From positions 1 through 46,063 of the forward strand of contig CANRMY010000016.1 of assembly GCA_947631845.1 (NCBI GenBank): a stretch of DNA of 46,063 nucleotides, read 5' to 3'. How positions within the stretch are numbered: position 1 is the stretch's first letter; every line of letters starts with the position of its first letter. Source of the stretch: an uncultured Oscillospiraceae bacterium. GTDB lineage: Bacteria > Bacillota > Clostridia > Oscillospirales > Oscillospiraceae. The translations under genes were made by a program, and so were the position numbers. The notes under the pieces were generated by a model that made no database searches, was not told the origin of the DNA, and saw only the letters and a program-made list of their open reading frames with translations. Shown one piece after another: positions 31,117 through 38,781 of the stretch.

Positions 31117-31145
31117 AAGAAGGCGGCTTTGCGTCACCTTCTTTT
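31117..31145. terminator. Right flanking repeat / terminator between cobA and cobC
   Basis: The second 23-bp repeat copy (31117-31139) ends in caccttctttttt. With AAGAAGG pairing to CCTTCTT it still makes a terminator hairpin followed by Ts for rightward transcripts. Confidence 0.6.
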
Positions 31146-31712
31146 TTAAATCTTCCTATAGGTTTTCTCCCATGTGTCGATGACATACCCTCTCCCCGGC
31201 TCCGGCTGCCACTGGTAGCGGTTTTTACCCTCCCACGGGAAGACGGACTCCATGAAAGCGGCGATGACGCCGCCGTGGGTGAATACGGCGGCGGGGCGGC
31301 CGTCGCAGACGATGCGTTCAAAGGCCGCCAGGACCCGGCGCTTCATCTGCTCGCCGCTCTCGCCGCCCGGCGGCACGTTGGCCTCGTTGTCGCCGGCGAT
31401 CCAGGCAAGGTACTCCGGGTCGTTTTTCAGCTCCCCGTAGGCGCGCATCTCGAAGCGCCCGAAGTCCACCTCCCGCAGGTCCGGCTCCACCTCAAAGGGA
31501 ACAGCGCCGTAGAGCTCCCGCAGCGTCTCCTCACACCGCCGGGCTCCGCTGGTGATGACCCTCATGCCGTCAAGGGCCGGGAGTACGCCCGAAGCGCGCA
31601 GGGCCCGCAGCTCCCGCCGCCCGTTCTCCGAGAGAGGCAGGTCGGTGCTGCCGCAGTACAGGCGCCGCTCGTTGGCCGCTGTCAGGCCGTGGCGAAACAG
31701 GATCAGCTTCAT
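31146..31712 (-). CDS. cobC: Alpha-ribazole phosphatase-type histidine phosphatase (CobC)
   Basis: 188 aa. The phosphoglycerate-mutase-like fold shows the catalytic RHG in LILFRHGLTAANE (His ~8), YCGSTDLPLSENG, VITSGARRCEETL, the Glu in REVDFGRFEMRAYGEL, and the second His in AVFTHGGVIAAFM. In a cob operon this is best read as CobC, which dephosphorylates alpha-ribazole-phosphate or cobalamin phosphate. The ATG at 31712 overlaps the stop of the upstream CobU-like gene (ATGA). Confidence 0.87.
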   Translation of the reverse strand: MKLILFRHGLTAANERRLYCGSTDLPLSENGRRELRALRASGVLPALDGMRVITSGARRCEETLRELYGAVPFEVEPDLREVDFGRFEMRAYGELKNDPEYLAWIAGDNEANVPPGGESGEQMKRRVLAAFERIVCDGRPAAVFTHGGVIAAFMESVFPWEGKNRYQWQPEPGRGYVIDTWEKTYRKI

Positions 31713-32086
31713 TTCAGCCTCTGGGGCAGGCCGCAAAACATCCGGGTGACGGTGTCCGCCCTCCCGGCCAGATACGCGCACAGCCTGCCCGTCGCCTCCC
31801 TCCAGGCGCGGTTTTCCGCCCCCAGGGGGACGACGCCGCAGAAAATATCCGCGCAGATGAGCACGCTCTCCCGCCACTCGTCCTCGCGGGCCCGGAAGCT
31901 CTCCACCGGGTCCACGCCGTTGCGGACGCACCAAAAGGTATATTCCTCCAGCGCGTCGATACACCGGGCGGAAAAGTCGATGGCCCCGTCCTCACGGCAG
32001 GTGAAGATGCCGGCCTCGTCAAGTCCGTAAAGGCGCTTCGCGTATTCGCTTTTTCCCTGATACGCCCCGCCGATGATCAAATCCAT
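31709..32086 (-). CDS. Compact CobU-like protein (second copy)
   Basis: 125 aa, shorter than CobU (~180). It has the P-loop IIGGAYQGKSEYA at the N-terminus and a CobU-like C-terminus (VLICADIFCGVVPLGAENRAWREATGRL...GLPQRLK). It lacks the central YVAT...RI..H segment in which CobU is guanylylated on His. It may keep only the kinase step or be a regulatory partner of the full CobU encoded just upstream. The start at 32086 is chosen because GAGGGG lies 6 nt upstream; the ATG at 32092 would abut that site. Confidence 0.75.
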   Translation of the reverse strand: MDLIIGGAYQGKSEYAKRLYGLDEAGIFTCREDGAIDFSARCIDALEEYTFWCVRNGVDPVESFRAREDEWRESVLICADIFCGVVPLGAENRAWREATGRLCAYLAGRADTVTRMFCGLPQRLK

Positions 32087-32097
32087 ATCCATCCCCC

Positions 32098-32847
32098 TCA
32101 CAGGAGCGCGTAAACGGCGATACCGCAGACCTCGGCGAAGGTCAGCGCGTAGCCGGATACGTCCCCGGAAAAGCCGTCCAACGACCTGTACGCCCTCCAC
32201 GCATGATGGCAATACCCCAAGAGCACGGCCAGCGCCGGGAAGCCAGCCTTGCCGCGAAATACAAACCCCGCCGCCAGCTCCAGGGCCAAAAGGACGCCGA
32301 GCGTCACCGCGTGGGCCTTTTTCACGCCGCGCCTGTAGGCGCCGGCATATTCGCTGACCGCCATGGGCCGCAGAACAGTCACGGCCAGGGACGCCGCCGT
32401 GCGGGAGACCGTGGGGATGATGAGCAGCGCCCAGAGTTCCGCGTCCTCCCCCGCCGAGGCCAAAAGGGCAAACTGGGTCAAAATAAGCAGGTTCCCCGCC
32501 AGCACCGCGAAGGAGCCCACGTTGGGATCCTTCAATATCTTACGCCGCTGGTCCAGATCCCGATACGATCTCACGGCATCGGTCACGTCCAGGTACCCGT
32601 CCATATGGATCCCGCCGGTGATCAGAAACGGGAAGGCGCAGAGCGCGATCCCCGCCACAAGGTTAGGCAGTTCCAGAAGCCGCGCAAGATACGCCAAAAG
32701 CGTCCAAAGCCCGCCGACGATCAGTCCCACCACCGGCAGAAACAGCGTCATAAGCGGTCTTGCGTCCTCATCCCAGACCCTGGCCGGGACAGGTATGACG
32801 GTAAACATGGCAAGGCTCATCAAAAACGCCCGAAAAAGCCTCTTCAT
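32098..32847 (-). CDS. cobS: Adenosylcobinamide-GDP ribazoletransferase (CobS)
   Basis: 249 aa membrane protein that joins adenosylcobinamide-GDP to alpha-ribazole(-phosphate). The N-terminus RAFLMSLAMFTVIPVP is typical, as are the metal-binding-like GGIHMDGYLDVTDA, KILKDPNVGSFAVLAG, and the late GYCHHAWRAYRSLDGFSGDVSGYA. About six hydrophobic helices. Its start overlaps the cobU stop by ATGA. Confidence 0.92.
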   Translation of the reverse strand: MKRLFRAFLMSLAMFTVIPVPARVWDEDARPLMTLFLPVVGLIVGGLWTLLAYLARLLELPNLVAGIALCAFPFLITGGIHMDGYLDVTDAVRSYRDLDQRRKILKDPNVGSFAVLAGNLLILTQFALLASAGEDAELWALLIIPTVSRTAASLAVTVLRPMAVSEYAGAYRRGVKKAHAVTLGVLLALELAAGFVFRGKAGFPALAVLLGYCHHAWRAYRSLDGFSGDVSGYALTFAEVCGIAVYALL

Positions 32848-33389
32848 TCCTCCCACGCCCCCTTGTGGACAATAAAGTGACCGGCGCACATCTCCAAAAC
32901 CGTGTCGCAGACACGGGCCAGCGCCCGGTCGATCCCGGCCAGGTCCGCCCGGTATTTCTCCGTAAAGGCATCGTACCGTATGGAGTCGGAGTAGATATAG
33001 TCCGACACGAACACCGCGTTGCCGGCGCACTTTGCCACCCGGAGGAGCCCGTCAACGCACCGCGTCAAAGCGTCCGGGTCGGCGTCCCCGTTATGGCTGT
33101 CGGGGTACATCTCATTTAAGAGAAGGGCGGTGACGCTGTCCACAAGGAACGTGCCGCCGGGATCGGCCAGCTCAAGGCAGCGCCCGATGTCCCTGGCCAG
33201 TTCCAGCGTCTCAAAGCCCATCCCCGCCCGGCCGGCGATATGCCGGGCGATCCGGGCCCGGTCCTCCCCGTCATACGGGATCATGGTGGCCACGTAGTAC
33301 AGGGGCCCTCCGCCGCCGAGCCTCACCGCGGCCCGCTGGGCCAGAGCGGACTTGCCGTTTTTACAGCCGCCGGAGATAAAAACCGTCAT
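32844..33389 (-). CDS. cobU: Adenosylcobinamide kinase/guanylyltransferase (CobU)
   Basis: 181 aa. P-loop VFISGGCKNGKSALAQ, PLYYVATMIPYDGEDRARIARH with the His expected to be guanylylated, GMGFETLE, and FLVDSVTALLLNEMY. The C-terminal third differs from typical CobU: the usual GIVP motif is replaced (VSDYIYSDSIRYDAFTEKYRADL). That motif is instead present in the compact neighbour. The start overlaps cobT's stop by ATGA. Confidence 0.88.
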   Translation of the reverse strand: MTVFISGGCKNGKSALAQRAAVRLGGGGPLYYVATMIPYDGEDRARIARHIAGRAGMGFETLELARDIGRCLELADPGGTFLVDSVTALLLNEMYPDSHNGDADPDALTRCVDGLLRVAKCAGNAVFVSDYIYSDSIRYDAFTEKYRADLAGIDRALARVCDTVLEMCAGHFIVHKGAWEE

Positions 33390-34480
33390 TTTCCCGCCTC
33401 CATCTCCCGGACGGGCTCCAGATACTTATCGTCGATCCCGGCCTCCTGAAAGGTAGCCATATCCCCCATGACGGCCGAGGCGGCGTCCAGGATCATCATG
33501 GCGATGGGGCATCCGCTGCCCTCCCCCAGACGCATATGGAGATCAAAGAGCGGCTCCAGCCCCAGCTCGTCCATGGCGGCGCGGTACCCCGGCTCCGTGG
33601 AGGCGTGGGAGGGGATCAGATACCCCGCCGCCTCCGGGCAGAGCCTGACGGCGCACAGGGCCGCCACGGCGGAGATGAGGCCGTCGATGACCGCGGGGAC
33701 GCGCCGCGACGCGGCCATCAGGAACGCTCCGGTCATGGCGCAGAGGTCAAAGCCCCCCACCTTGGAAAGCACGTCAACGGGATCCGCCGGATCCGGCCTG
33801 TTCAACGCGAGGGCCTTTTCAATGACCGCCAGCTTTCGGGCGTACCCCTCGTCCGTAAGGCCCCCGCCCCGCCCCGAGACGGCGTGAACGCTCTTTCCCG
33901 TCAGCGCCGCCAGCACGGCGGAGGATGTGGTGGTGTTGCCGATCCCCATCTCACCGATACCGACGACCCCGGCCCCGTTTTCAATGGCCTCCGCCGCCGT
34001 GTCCGCCCCGGCCAGGATCGCCCGCAGGGCGTCCGCTCTTTCCATGGCCGGGCCGCGGGCGATGTCCTTAGTGCCGTAAGCGATTTTCCGGGAGACCACC
34101 CGGCTGTCCTGAAGGCGCGCGTTTACGCCCACGTCGCAGACGGTGAGCTCCACCCCGAACCGGCGGGCCAGCACCGACGCGCCGGTCCTGTACCGGACAA
34201 GATTCAGCGTCTGGGCCGCCGTGACGGACTGAGGCGCCACGGAGACACCCTCCTCCACCACGCCGTTGTCGGCGCAAAAGACGAGCAGCGCCTTTTTCGC
34301 CGGATCATTGACGACCTTTCCGGTGATCCCGGCCAGCTGTACGGACAGGTCCTCCAGCCGCCCCAGGCTTCCCGGCGGCTTGGCCAGCTCCCCCTGCCGT
34401 CGCCGGGCGGCGGACATGGCGGCCTTGTCCAGGGGCCCCACGCCCCTGATAAGGCCAAGTAATCTCAGCTCGTCACACAT
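33386..34480 (-). CDS. cobT: Nicotinate-nucleotide:dimethylbenzimidazole phosphoribosyltransferase (CobT)
   Basis: 364 aa. It activates the lower-ligand base to alpha-ribazole phosphate. Family motifs: LAKPPGSLGRLEDL, VFCADNGVVEEGVS, GIGEMGIGNTTTSSAVLAAL, GGFDLCAMTGAFLMAA, VIDGLISAVAAL and the base-binding Glu region in the closing LRLGEGSGCPIA. The ATG at 34480 overlaps the stop of the small upstream gene, and the strong AAGGAGG lies almost against it, so the start is somewhat uncertain, though no better one is in frame. No dimethylbenzimidazole synthesis genes are in the window. Confidence 0.92.
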   Translation of the reverse strand: MCDELRLLGLIRGVGPLDKAAMSAARRRQGELAKPPGSLGRLEDLSVQLAGITGKVVNDPAKKALLVFCADNGVVEEGVSVAPQSVTAAQTLNLVRYRTGASVLARRFGVELTVCDVGVNARLQDSRVVSRKIAYGTKDIARGPAMERADALRAILAGADTAAEAIENGAGVVGIGEMGIGNTTTSSAVLAALTGKSVHAVSGRGGGLTDEGYARKLAVIEKALALNRPDPADPVDVLSKVGGFDLCAMTGAFLMAASRRVPAVIDGLISAVAALCAVRLCPEAAGYLIPSHASTEPGYRAAMDELGLEPLFDLHMRLGEGSGCPIAMMILDAASAVMGDMATFQEAGIDDKYLEPVREMEAGK

Positions 34481-34772
34481 CCTCCTTCACCTCCGAAGCG
34501 CCCTTCTCCTTACGGGCGATCCGGGCCCGGCGTCTGGCGCGGCGGCGCTTTTCCCGGTTCTTTTCAAGCCTGTCGCCGTCCCTGGGCTCCTTGAGGCCCG
34601 CCTGCTCCAGCGCCCGGGGCCAGGGCCCCAGAAAGGCCTTGATGGCCGCCACCTCAGCATTTTCAAAGTCCGACCGCTGAGGGAGCCTGTCCGATCCAAG
34701 CCCCAGAAGCTCCTCCCGCTTGGAGAGGAGCAGTCGGATGCAGTCCTCCTTTTTATACTTTCCTCCGGCCAT
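34473..34772 (-). CDS. Small basic protein with one homing-endonuclease-associated repeat
   Basis: 99 aa. Residues ~5-60 (YKKEDCIRLLLSKREELLGL... ending AFLGPWPRALEQAGL) match the helical repeat found beside HNH homing endonucleases (Gly-x-Trp...Ala-Leu...Ala-Gly-Leu ending), which binds DNA. There is no nuclease domain. The tail is Lys/Arg-rich (RLEKNREKRRRARRRARIA). ATG at 34772 with GGAG ~8 nt upstream. It is first in the leftward cob operon, directly after the promoter, and overlaps cobT by 8 bp. It is plausibly a DNA-binding regulator of the operon, since no riboswitch is seen here; function is inferred only. Confidence 0.6.
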   Translation of the reverse strand: MAGGKYKKEDCIRLLLSKREELLGLGSDRLPQRSDFENAEVAAIKAFLGPWPRALEQAGLKEPRDGDRLEKNREKRRRARRRARIARKEKGASEVKEDV

Positions 34773-34843
34773 CCTATCCACTCCCCAAGACCGTTCATAG
34801 ACAGACGTAAACGCCGCCCCCGCCGCTGGCGGATCCTGAAATG

Positions 34844-34872
34844 ATTGTACCACACCCCCTCCACGAAAGCAA
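34844..34872 (-). promoter_or_regulatory. Predicted promoter of the cobT-cobC operon
   Basis: Minus strand TTGCTT (34867-34872), 17-nt spacer, TACAAT (34844-34849). Start near 34837, ~65 nt before the first gene. No cobalamin riboswitch fits in this short leader. Confidence 0.5.
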
Positions 34873-35037
34873 GTTTTTCAACGGCGGCGTCAAAACTCCC
34901 CCTTTTCGCAAATCACGACGTCTGTCCCTTTCCCCGCCGTCCGCAAGCGCCGTTCGGAGGGTTTTCCGCCATGTGCCGCGCCTTTTTCTCCTCTGTTGCG
35001 CCTGTATTGTAAAGTCAGGAGAGGGCCGAATTTGTAC

Positions 35038-35066
35038 TTGAGTTTTCCCACTGGAGAGAATACAAT
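35038..35066 (+). promoter_or_regulatory. Predicted promoter of the HD-domain gene
   Basis: TTGAGT (35038-35043), 17-nt spacer, TACAAT (35061-35066), ~33 nt before the ATG at 35099. Confidence 0.55.
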
Positions 35067-35098
35067 AGAAAAAACGCTGTCAGGAAAGGAAACGGGCC

Positions 35099-35689
35099 AT
35101 GGATGAACGGTTGAAAAAACAGCTGGACTTTTCCCTGGAGATCGACAAAGAAAAAAATATCTTTCGCCAGACGCACCTGTCCGGCCACGGGCGCCGGGAG
35201 AACGACGCGGAGCACGCGTGGCATATGGCCATTATGGCGTATCTCCTGCGGGAGTACGCCAACGAGGACGTGGATCTTGTCAGGGTCATGCTGATGTGCC
35301 TGATCCACGATATCGTGGAGATCGACGCCGGGGACACGTATGCCTATGACCCGGAGGGGCTGAAAACCCAGCAGGAGCGGGAAAGCCGGGCCAAGGAGCG
35401 GCTTTTCGGCCTGCTCCCCGCCGACCAGGGGGCGGAGCTGACGGCGCTGTTCGAGGAGTTTGAGGCCTTTGAGACGCCGGAAGCCCGGTACGCCCACGCG
35501 CTGGATAACCTCCAGCCCCTGCTCCTGAACAACAGCAACGAAGGCGGCGACTGGAAGGAGCACGGCGTGACGGCGGGCACGGTTTACGGCCGCCATCGGA
35601 AGACCCGCCTGGGCTCGGAAAAGCTGTTTGAGATCACGGATCAGATCCTGAAGGACAACATCCGAAAGGGAAACCTCCCCGACCGGTGA
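35099..35689 (+). CDS. HD-domain hydrolase (5'-nucleotidase-like, YfbR-type)
   Basis: 196 aa. The HD metal site is visible as H in RENDAEHAWHMAIMA, then LIHDIVEIDAGDT (the HD pair), and a later Asp in YAHALDNLQPLLLN. This arrangement matches the HD_3 family, which includes deoxynucleoside 5'-monophosphatases. ATG at 35099 has AAAGGAA upstream. It has its own promoter and terminator, so it is monocistronic. The nearby deoC-udp-cdd genes suit a nucleotide-turnover role, but the substrate is inferred. Confidence 0.82.
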   Translation: MDERLKKQLDFSLEIDKEKNIFRQTHLSGHGRRENDAEHAWHMAIMAYLLREYANEDVDLVRVMLMCLIHDIVEIDAGDTYAYDPEGLKTQQERESRAKERLFGLLPADQGAELTALFEEFEAFETPEARYAHALDNLQPLLLNNSNEGGDWKEHGVTAGTVYGRHRKTRLGSEKLFEITDQILKDNIRKGNLPDR

Positions 35690-35719
35690 GGCGGATCGCC
35701 TCGCCGGCCTTTTTCTTTT
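35684..35719 (+). terminator. Intrinsic terminator after the HD-domain gene
   Basis: Stem CCGGTGAGGCG/CGCCTCGCCGG (one G:U) with loop gat, followed by cctttttctttt; it overlaps the end of the gene. Confidence 0.75.
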
Positions 35720-35733
35720 GGACGGGAGTGGTT

Positions 35734-35745
35734 GCAATATATTGC
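35734..35745. promoter_or_regulatory. 12-bp perfect palindrome GCAATATATTGC
   Basis: It lies ~25 bp upstream of the -35 of the flavodoxin-like gene, a typical place for a dimeric regulator. No regulator identified. Confidence 0.4.
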
Positions 35746-35767
35746 GTCAAAATGCCCAAAGCAAGTC

Positions 35768-35796
35768 TTTACAAGGGGGAATATATGTGATATAGT
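35768..35796 (+). promoter_or_regulatory. Predicted promoter of the flavodoxin-like gene
   Basis: TTTACA (35768-35773), 17-nt spacer, TATAGT (35791-35796). Start near 35803 gives a ~120-nt leader in which no known riboswitch was recognised. Confidence 0.5.
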
Positions 35797-35921
35797 AACA
35801 AAAAAGGCAAGTCCCAATTCGACTTTGTGTTTCCGGTCAAGATCATGACTTTTTCAATTCGCGCGTGGTGTGACGCTAACAAGGGAAGATGTGGACTGAT
35901 TGGGATTTAATGAGGTATAAA

Positions 35922-36449
35922 ATGAAACTATTCGTTTCCTTCTCAGCAAGAAAAACCGGTAACTGCGCTCAGATCATTGATTTTTTAAAGGCGCCGCAGG
36001 ATAAAGTGATTTATTATGCGGATTTGAAAACACACGGGTGCAGTAATTGCGGTTATGAGTGTTTCAAAACACAGTGCAGATATCGAGACGATGATGTTTA
36101 CCGCCTTTATAGCAGTTTTGAGAGCTTTAAAAAAGTAATTCTGCTCGTTCCGATGTATTGCGGAAATCCTTCCTCCCTTTATTTCGGCTTTAACGAAAGA
36201 GGTCAGGACTTTTTCATGCACCATGAACATGAATATAGTTCCTTTGTGGAGAGACTTTTTATCATCGGCGTCTATGGGAGCAAGAAAGAATCACCGGATT
36301 TCATAAGGTGTTTTGAAAAATGGTTTGAGGGGACTCCTTATCCGCATCATGTTCTGGGAATTGAGCGCCATTTGTATCAGCAAACAATGAAGGATAGCGT
36401 CATAGATATTGAGCCGGTTAAAATGGCGCTGCGTGGGTTTATTCGATAA
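35922..36449 (+). CDS. Flavodoxin-fold NAD(P)H/FMN oxidoreductase-like protein
   Basis: 175 aa. The start MKLFVSFSARKTGNCAQII is a flavodoxin-type FMN phosphate loop, followed by a Cys-rich segment CSNCGYECFKTQC, then KKVILLVPMYCGNPSS (the second flavin loop) typical of the NADPH-dependent FMN reductase group. The four cysteines are a feature of the iron-sulfur flavoprotein-like subgroup, though their spacing is loose. ATG at 35922 is favoured by GAGG ~7 nt upstream; an in-frame ATG at 35889 has no good site. It is far more AT-rich than its neighbours and likely acquired by transfer. Substrate unknown. Confidence 0.65.
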   Translation: MKLFVSFSARKTGNCAQIIDFLKAPQDKVIYYADLKTHGCSNCGYECFKTQCRYRDDDVYRLYSSFESFKKVILLVPMYCGNPSSLYFGFNERGQDFFMHHEHEYSSFVERLFIIGVYGSKKESPDFIRCFEKWFEGTPYPHHVLGIERHLYQQTMKDSVIDIEPVKMALRGFIR

Positions 36450-36549
36450 ATCCCCGTTTGCCAACGATTCCCTGCACCAGGCATGGCTCTGATACTACGG
36501 GAACGCGAAAGAGACTTGGGAGAAAGGCAAAACAGAGATGAGGGATAGC

Positions 36550-37221
36550 ATGGAAATCAGTGAGATCCTGGCAAAGGTAGACCACACGCTTCTGGCCCAG
36601 ACGGCCACCTGGGACGAGATTCGGAACCTCTGTGACGACGGGATGAAATACCGCACGGCGTCGGTCTGCATCCCCGCCAGCTTTGTCCGGCAGGCCAGGG
36701 AGTACGTGGGCGGCAGACTGGCTGTCTGCACGGTCATCGGCTTCCCCAACGGCTACTCCACCACGGCGGTGAAGGTGTTCGAGGCGGCCGACGCGGTGCA
36801 AAACGGCGCGGACGAGATCGACATGGTCATCAACATCGGCTGGGTCAAGGACAGGCGCTGGGACGAGCTTCTGGGCGAGATCCGCGCCGTCAAGGCCGCC
36901 TGCGGAGAGCGGATCCTCAAGGTCATCATCGAGACCTGCCTGCTCACCGACGCGGAGAAGGTGAAGCTGTGCCAAATCGTCTCCGACTCCGGGGCCGACT
37001 ACATCAAGACCTCCACGGGCTTCGCCGGCGGAGGCGCCACCCGGGAGGATGTGGCGCTCTTTGCCGCCAACGTGGCGCCCCACGTGAAGATCAAGGCGGC
37101 GGGGGGCATCGCCTCGCTGGAGGACGCGGAGGCGTTCATCCGGCTGGGCGCTTCGCGCCTGGGGACCAGCCGTATCGTGAAGCTTGTCAAGAACGCCGGC
37201 GCGGACAAGAGCGCCCGCTGA
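36550..37221 (+). CDS. deoC: Deoxyribose-phosphate aldolase (DeoC)
   Basis: 223 aa TIM-barrel aldolase splitting 2-deoxyribose-5-phosphate into glyceraldehyde-3-phosphate and acetaldehyde. Motifs: [49 protein letters not shown] (catalytic Asp), [10 protein letters not shown] (Lys), the Schiff-base Lys in [10 protein letters not shown], and VKIKAAGGI. Start 36550 is preferred over 36538 because GAGGG lies ~6 nt upstream. It is followed by udp and cdd, a classic nucleoside-catabolism set. Confidence 0.94.
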   Translation: MEISEILAKVDHTLLAQTATWDEIRNLCDDGMKYRTASVCIPASFVRQAREYVGGRLAVCTVIGFPNGYSTTAVKVFEAADAVQNGADEIDMVINIGWVKDRRWDELLGEIRAVKAACGERILKVIIETCLLTDAEKVKLCQIVSDSGADYIKTSTGFAGGGATREDVALFAANVAPHVKIKAAGGIASLEDAEAFIRLGASRLGTSRIVKLVKNAGADKSAR

Positions 37222-37308
37222 TAAGAGAAGAAGCTCCGCTGCGGGCGTAGTTTACCGCCGAAGGCCGGCGGCTTTACATCGAAAAAAAATCTCAGAAGGG
37301 GTGATCAC

Positions 37309-38076
37309 ATGTTACCGTCCGAATTGCAGTACCATATCCGGTGCAGGGCCGGCGACGTGGGCCGGTATGTGCTTCTGCCCGGCGATCCCGGCCGGTGCGA
37401 ATCCATCGCCGATCTCTTCGACCGGCCCCGTTTCATCAGCGAGAACCGGGAATACCGCGTTTACACCGGTACCCTGCTGGGGGAGAAGGTCTCCGTCTGC
37501 TCCACCGGCATCGGCGGGCCCTCCGCGGCCATCGCCATGGAGGAGCTGACGGCTATCGGGGCGGACACCTTCGTGCGCGTAGGCACCTGCGGCGGCATCG
37601 ACCTGGACGTGCAGGCCGGCGATATCGTCGTGGCCACCGGCGCAGTCCGCTTTGAGCACACCAGCATGGAGTACGCGCCCATCGAGTTCCCCGCCGTGCC
37701 CGACTTCGACGTGGCGGCGGCGCTCCGGGACGCCTCCGCCGCCCTGGGCTACCGCACCCACATGGGCGTGGTACAGTGCAAGGACAGCTTCTACGGCCAG
37801 CACTCCCCGGGCCGTATGCCGGTGAGCTGGGAGCTTTTGCAGAAGTGGGAGGCGTGGAAGCGCCTGGGCGTCAAGGCCAGCGAGATGGAGTCCGCGGCCC
37901 TCTTTGTGGCGGCGGCGGCCCTGAAGGTCCGGTGCGGGAGCTGCTTCCATGTGGTGTGGAACCAGGAGCGGGAGGCCGCCGGCCTGGACCAGGAGGAGAG
38001 CCACGACACCTCCGCCGCCGTCAAGGTGGGCGTAGAGGCCGTCAAGCGGCTGATCGCCCTGGACAGGGCGAAATGA
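37309..38076 (+). CDS. udp: Uridine/nucleoside phosphorylase
   Basis: 255 aa, normal length. Motifs: [14 protein letters not shown] (phosphate loop), [35 protein letters not shown], and the sugar-binding [10 protein letters not shown] with its Met-Glu. These define the PNP_UDP_1 family. The DTSAA segment near the end and the presence of cytidine deaminase favour uridine phosphorylase over purine. ATG at 37309 has AAGGGG upstream. Gap of ~87 bp after deoC; 16 bp before cdd. Confidence 0.88.
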   Translation: MLPSELQYHIRCRAGDVGRYVLLPGDPGRCESIADLFDRPRFISENREYRVYTGTLLGEKVSVCSTGIGGPSAAIAMEELTAIGADTFVRVGTCGGIDLDVQAGDIVVATGAVRFEHTSMEYAPIEFPAVPDFDVAAALRDASAALGYRTHMGVVQCKDSFYGQHSPGRMPVSWELLQKWEAWKRLGVKASEMESAALFVAAAALKVRCGSCFHVVWNQEREAAGLDQEESHDTSAAVKVGVEAVKRLIALDRAK

Positions 38077-38092
38077 AGGAGGCGCACCGGAT

Positions 38093-38497
38093 ATGACAAC
38101 TGAGGATCTGTGCCGGAAGGCCGTGGAGATGATCGAAATGGCCTACGCCCCCTACTCCCATTTTCGCGTGGGGGCGGCGGTGGAGTGCGACGACGGCACG
38201 GTGTACACCGGCTGCAACATTGAAAACGCCGCGTTCACCCCCACCAACTGCGCCGAACGCACCGCCATCTTCAAGGCCGTCAGCGAGGGCCGCCGGCGCT
38301 TTCGCCGCATCGCCGTGGCCGCGGAGACGGACGGCTTTACGCCCCCCTGCGGCGTCTGCCGGCAGGTGATGGCGGAGTTTTCGCCGGATATGGACGTGCT
38401 GATGGTGAACCGGAAGGGCGAGATCAGAACCGTTCCCCTCCGCCAGCTCCTGCCCTGCGGATTTGACAGCACGAGCCTCTCCGACGCCTCCCGCTGA
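38093..38497 (+). CDS. cdd: Cytidine deaminase
   Basis: 134 aa homotetrameric-type zinc enzyme converting cytidine and deoxycytidine to uridine. Motifs: YAPYSHFRVGAAVE, the active-site TNCAERTAIFKAV (zinc Cys and proton-shuttle Glu), and PPCGVCRQVMAEF with the other two zinc Cys. AAGGAGG lies ~11 nt before the ATG. It supplies uridine to the preceding phosphorylase. A strong terminator follows directly. Confidence 0.95.
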   Translation: MTTEDLCRKAVEMIEMAYAPYSHFRVGAAVECDDGTVYTGCNIENAAFTPTNCAERTAIFKAVSEGRRRFRRIAVAAETDGFTPPCGVCRQVMAEFSPDMDVLMVNRKGEIRTVPLRQLLPCGFDSTSLSDASR

Positions 38498-38502
38498 ACG
38501 TT

Positions 38503-38560
38503 TCTCAAACGCAAAAGCCCGCGCTTTCAGTCCCGAAAGCGCGGGCTTTTGCGTTTGAGA
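38503..38560. terminator. 26-bp perfect palindromic stem after cdd
   Basis: Arms 38503-38528 and 38535-38560 are fully complementary with a 6-nt loop agtccc. The inner core AAAAGCCCGCGC / GCGCGGGCTTTT is a bidirectional terminator, but the perfect pairing extends well beyond what termination needs. Confidence 0.85.
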
Positions 38561-38569
38561 GTTCCCCTT
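38558..38569. repeat. Left flanking direct repeat of element copy 3
   Basis: AGAGTTCCCCTT, identical to 38782-38793 on the other side of the element. Confidence 0.75.
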
Positions 38570-38781
38570 CAGCTTGTCAAAAACCTAAAACTTGATATTT
38601 TTTCCGGCGACATGTGCGTCGGAAAAAATTCCTTTTGTCACGCTAGTGTACGGGCCATGCCCGTGCGCGCGGCGTGACGGCAGGGGAAAATTACTGAATT
38701 TCGCAAAATTCAGTAATTTTCCCCGCACGCTCCCTTTGCCGGAGAAAGCCCGTCAGGGCTTTTTCGGCAGTTTCAACTATC
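38570..38781. repeat. Multi-hairpin intergenic element, copy 3 (full length)
   Basis: Same order as copy 2: CAGCTTGTC start, CCGGCG/CGTCGG, GTCACGC (38637-38643)/GCGTGAC (38672-38678) with inner ACGGGC/GCCCGT, a perfect 19-bp stem (38683-38701/38706-38724) with loop cgca, and TGCCGgagAAAGCC/GGCTTTTTCGGCA. Arms differ from copy 2 but remain paired. Lies between the convergent ends of cdd and the histidine kinase gene. Confidence 0.85.
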
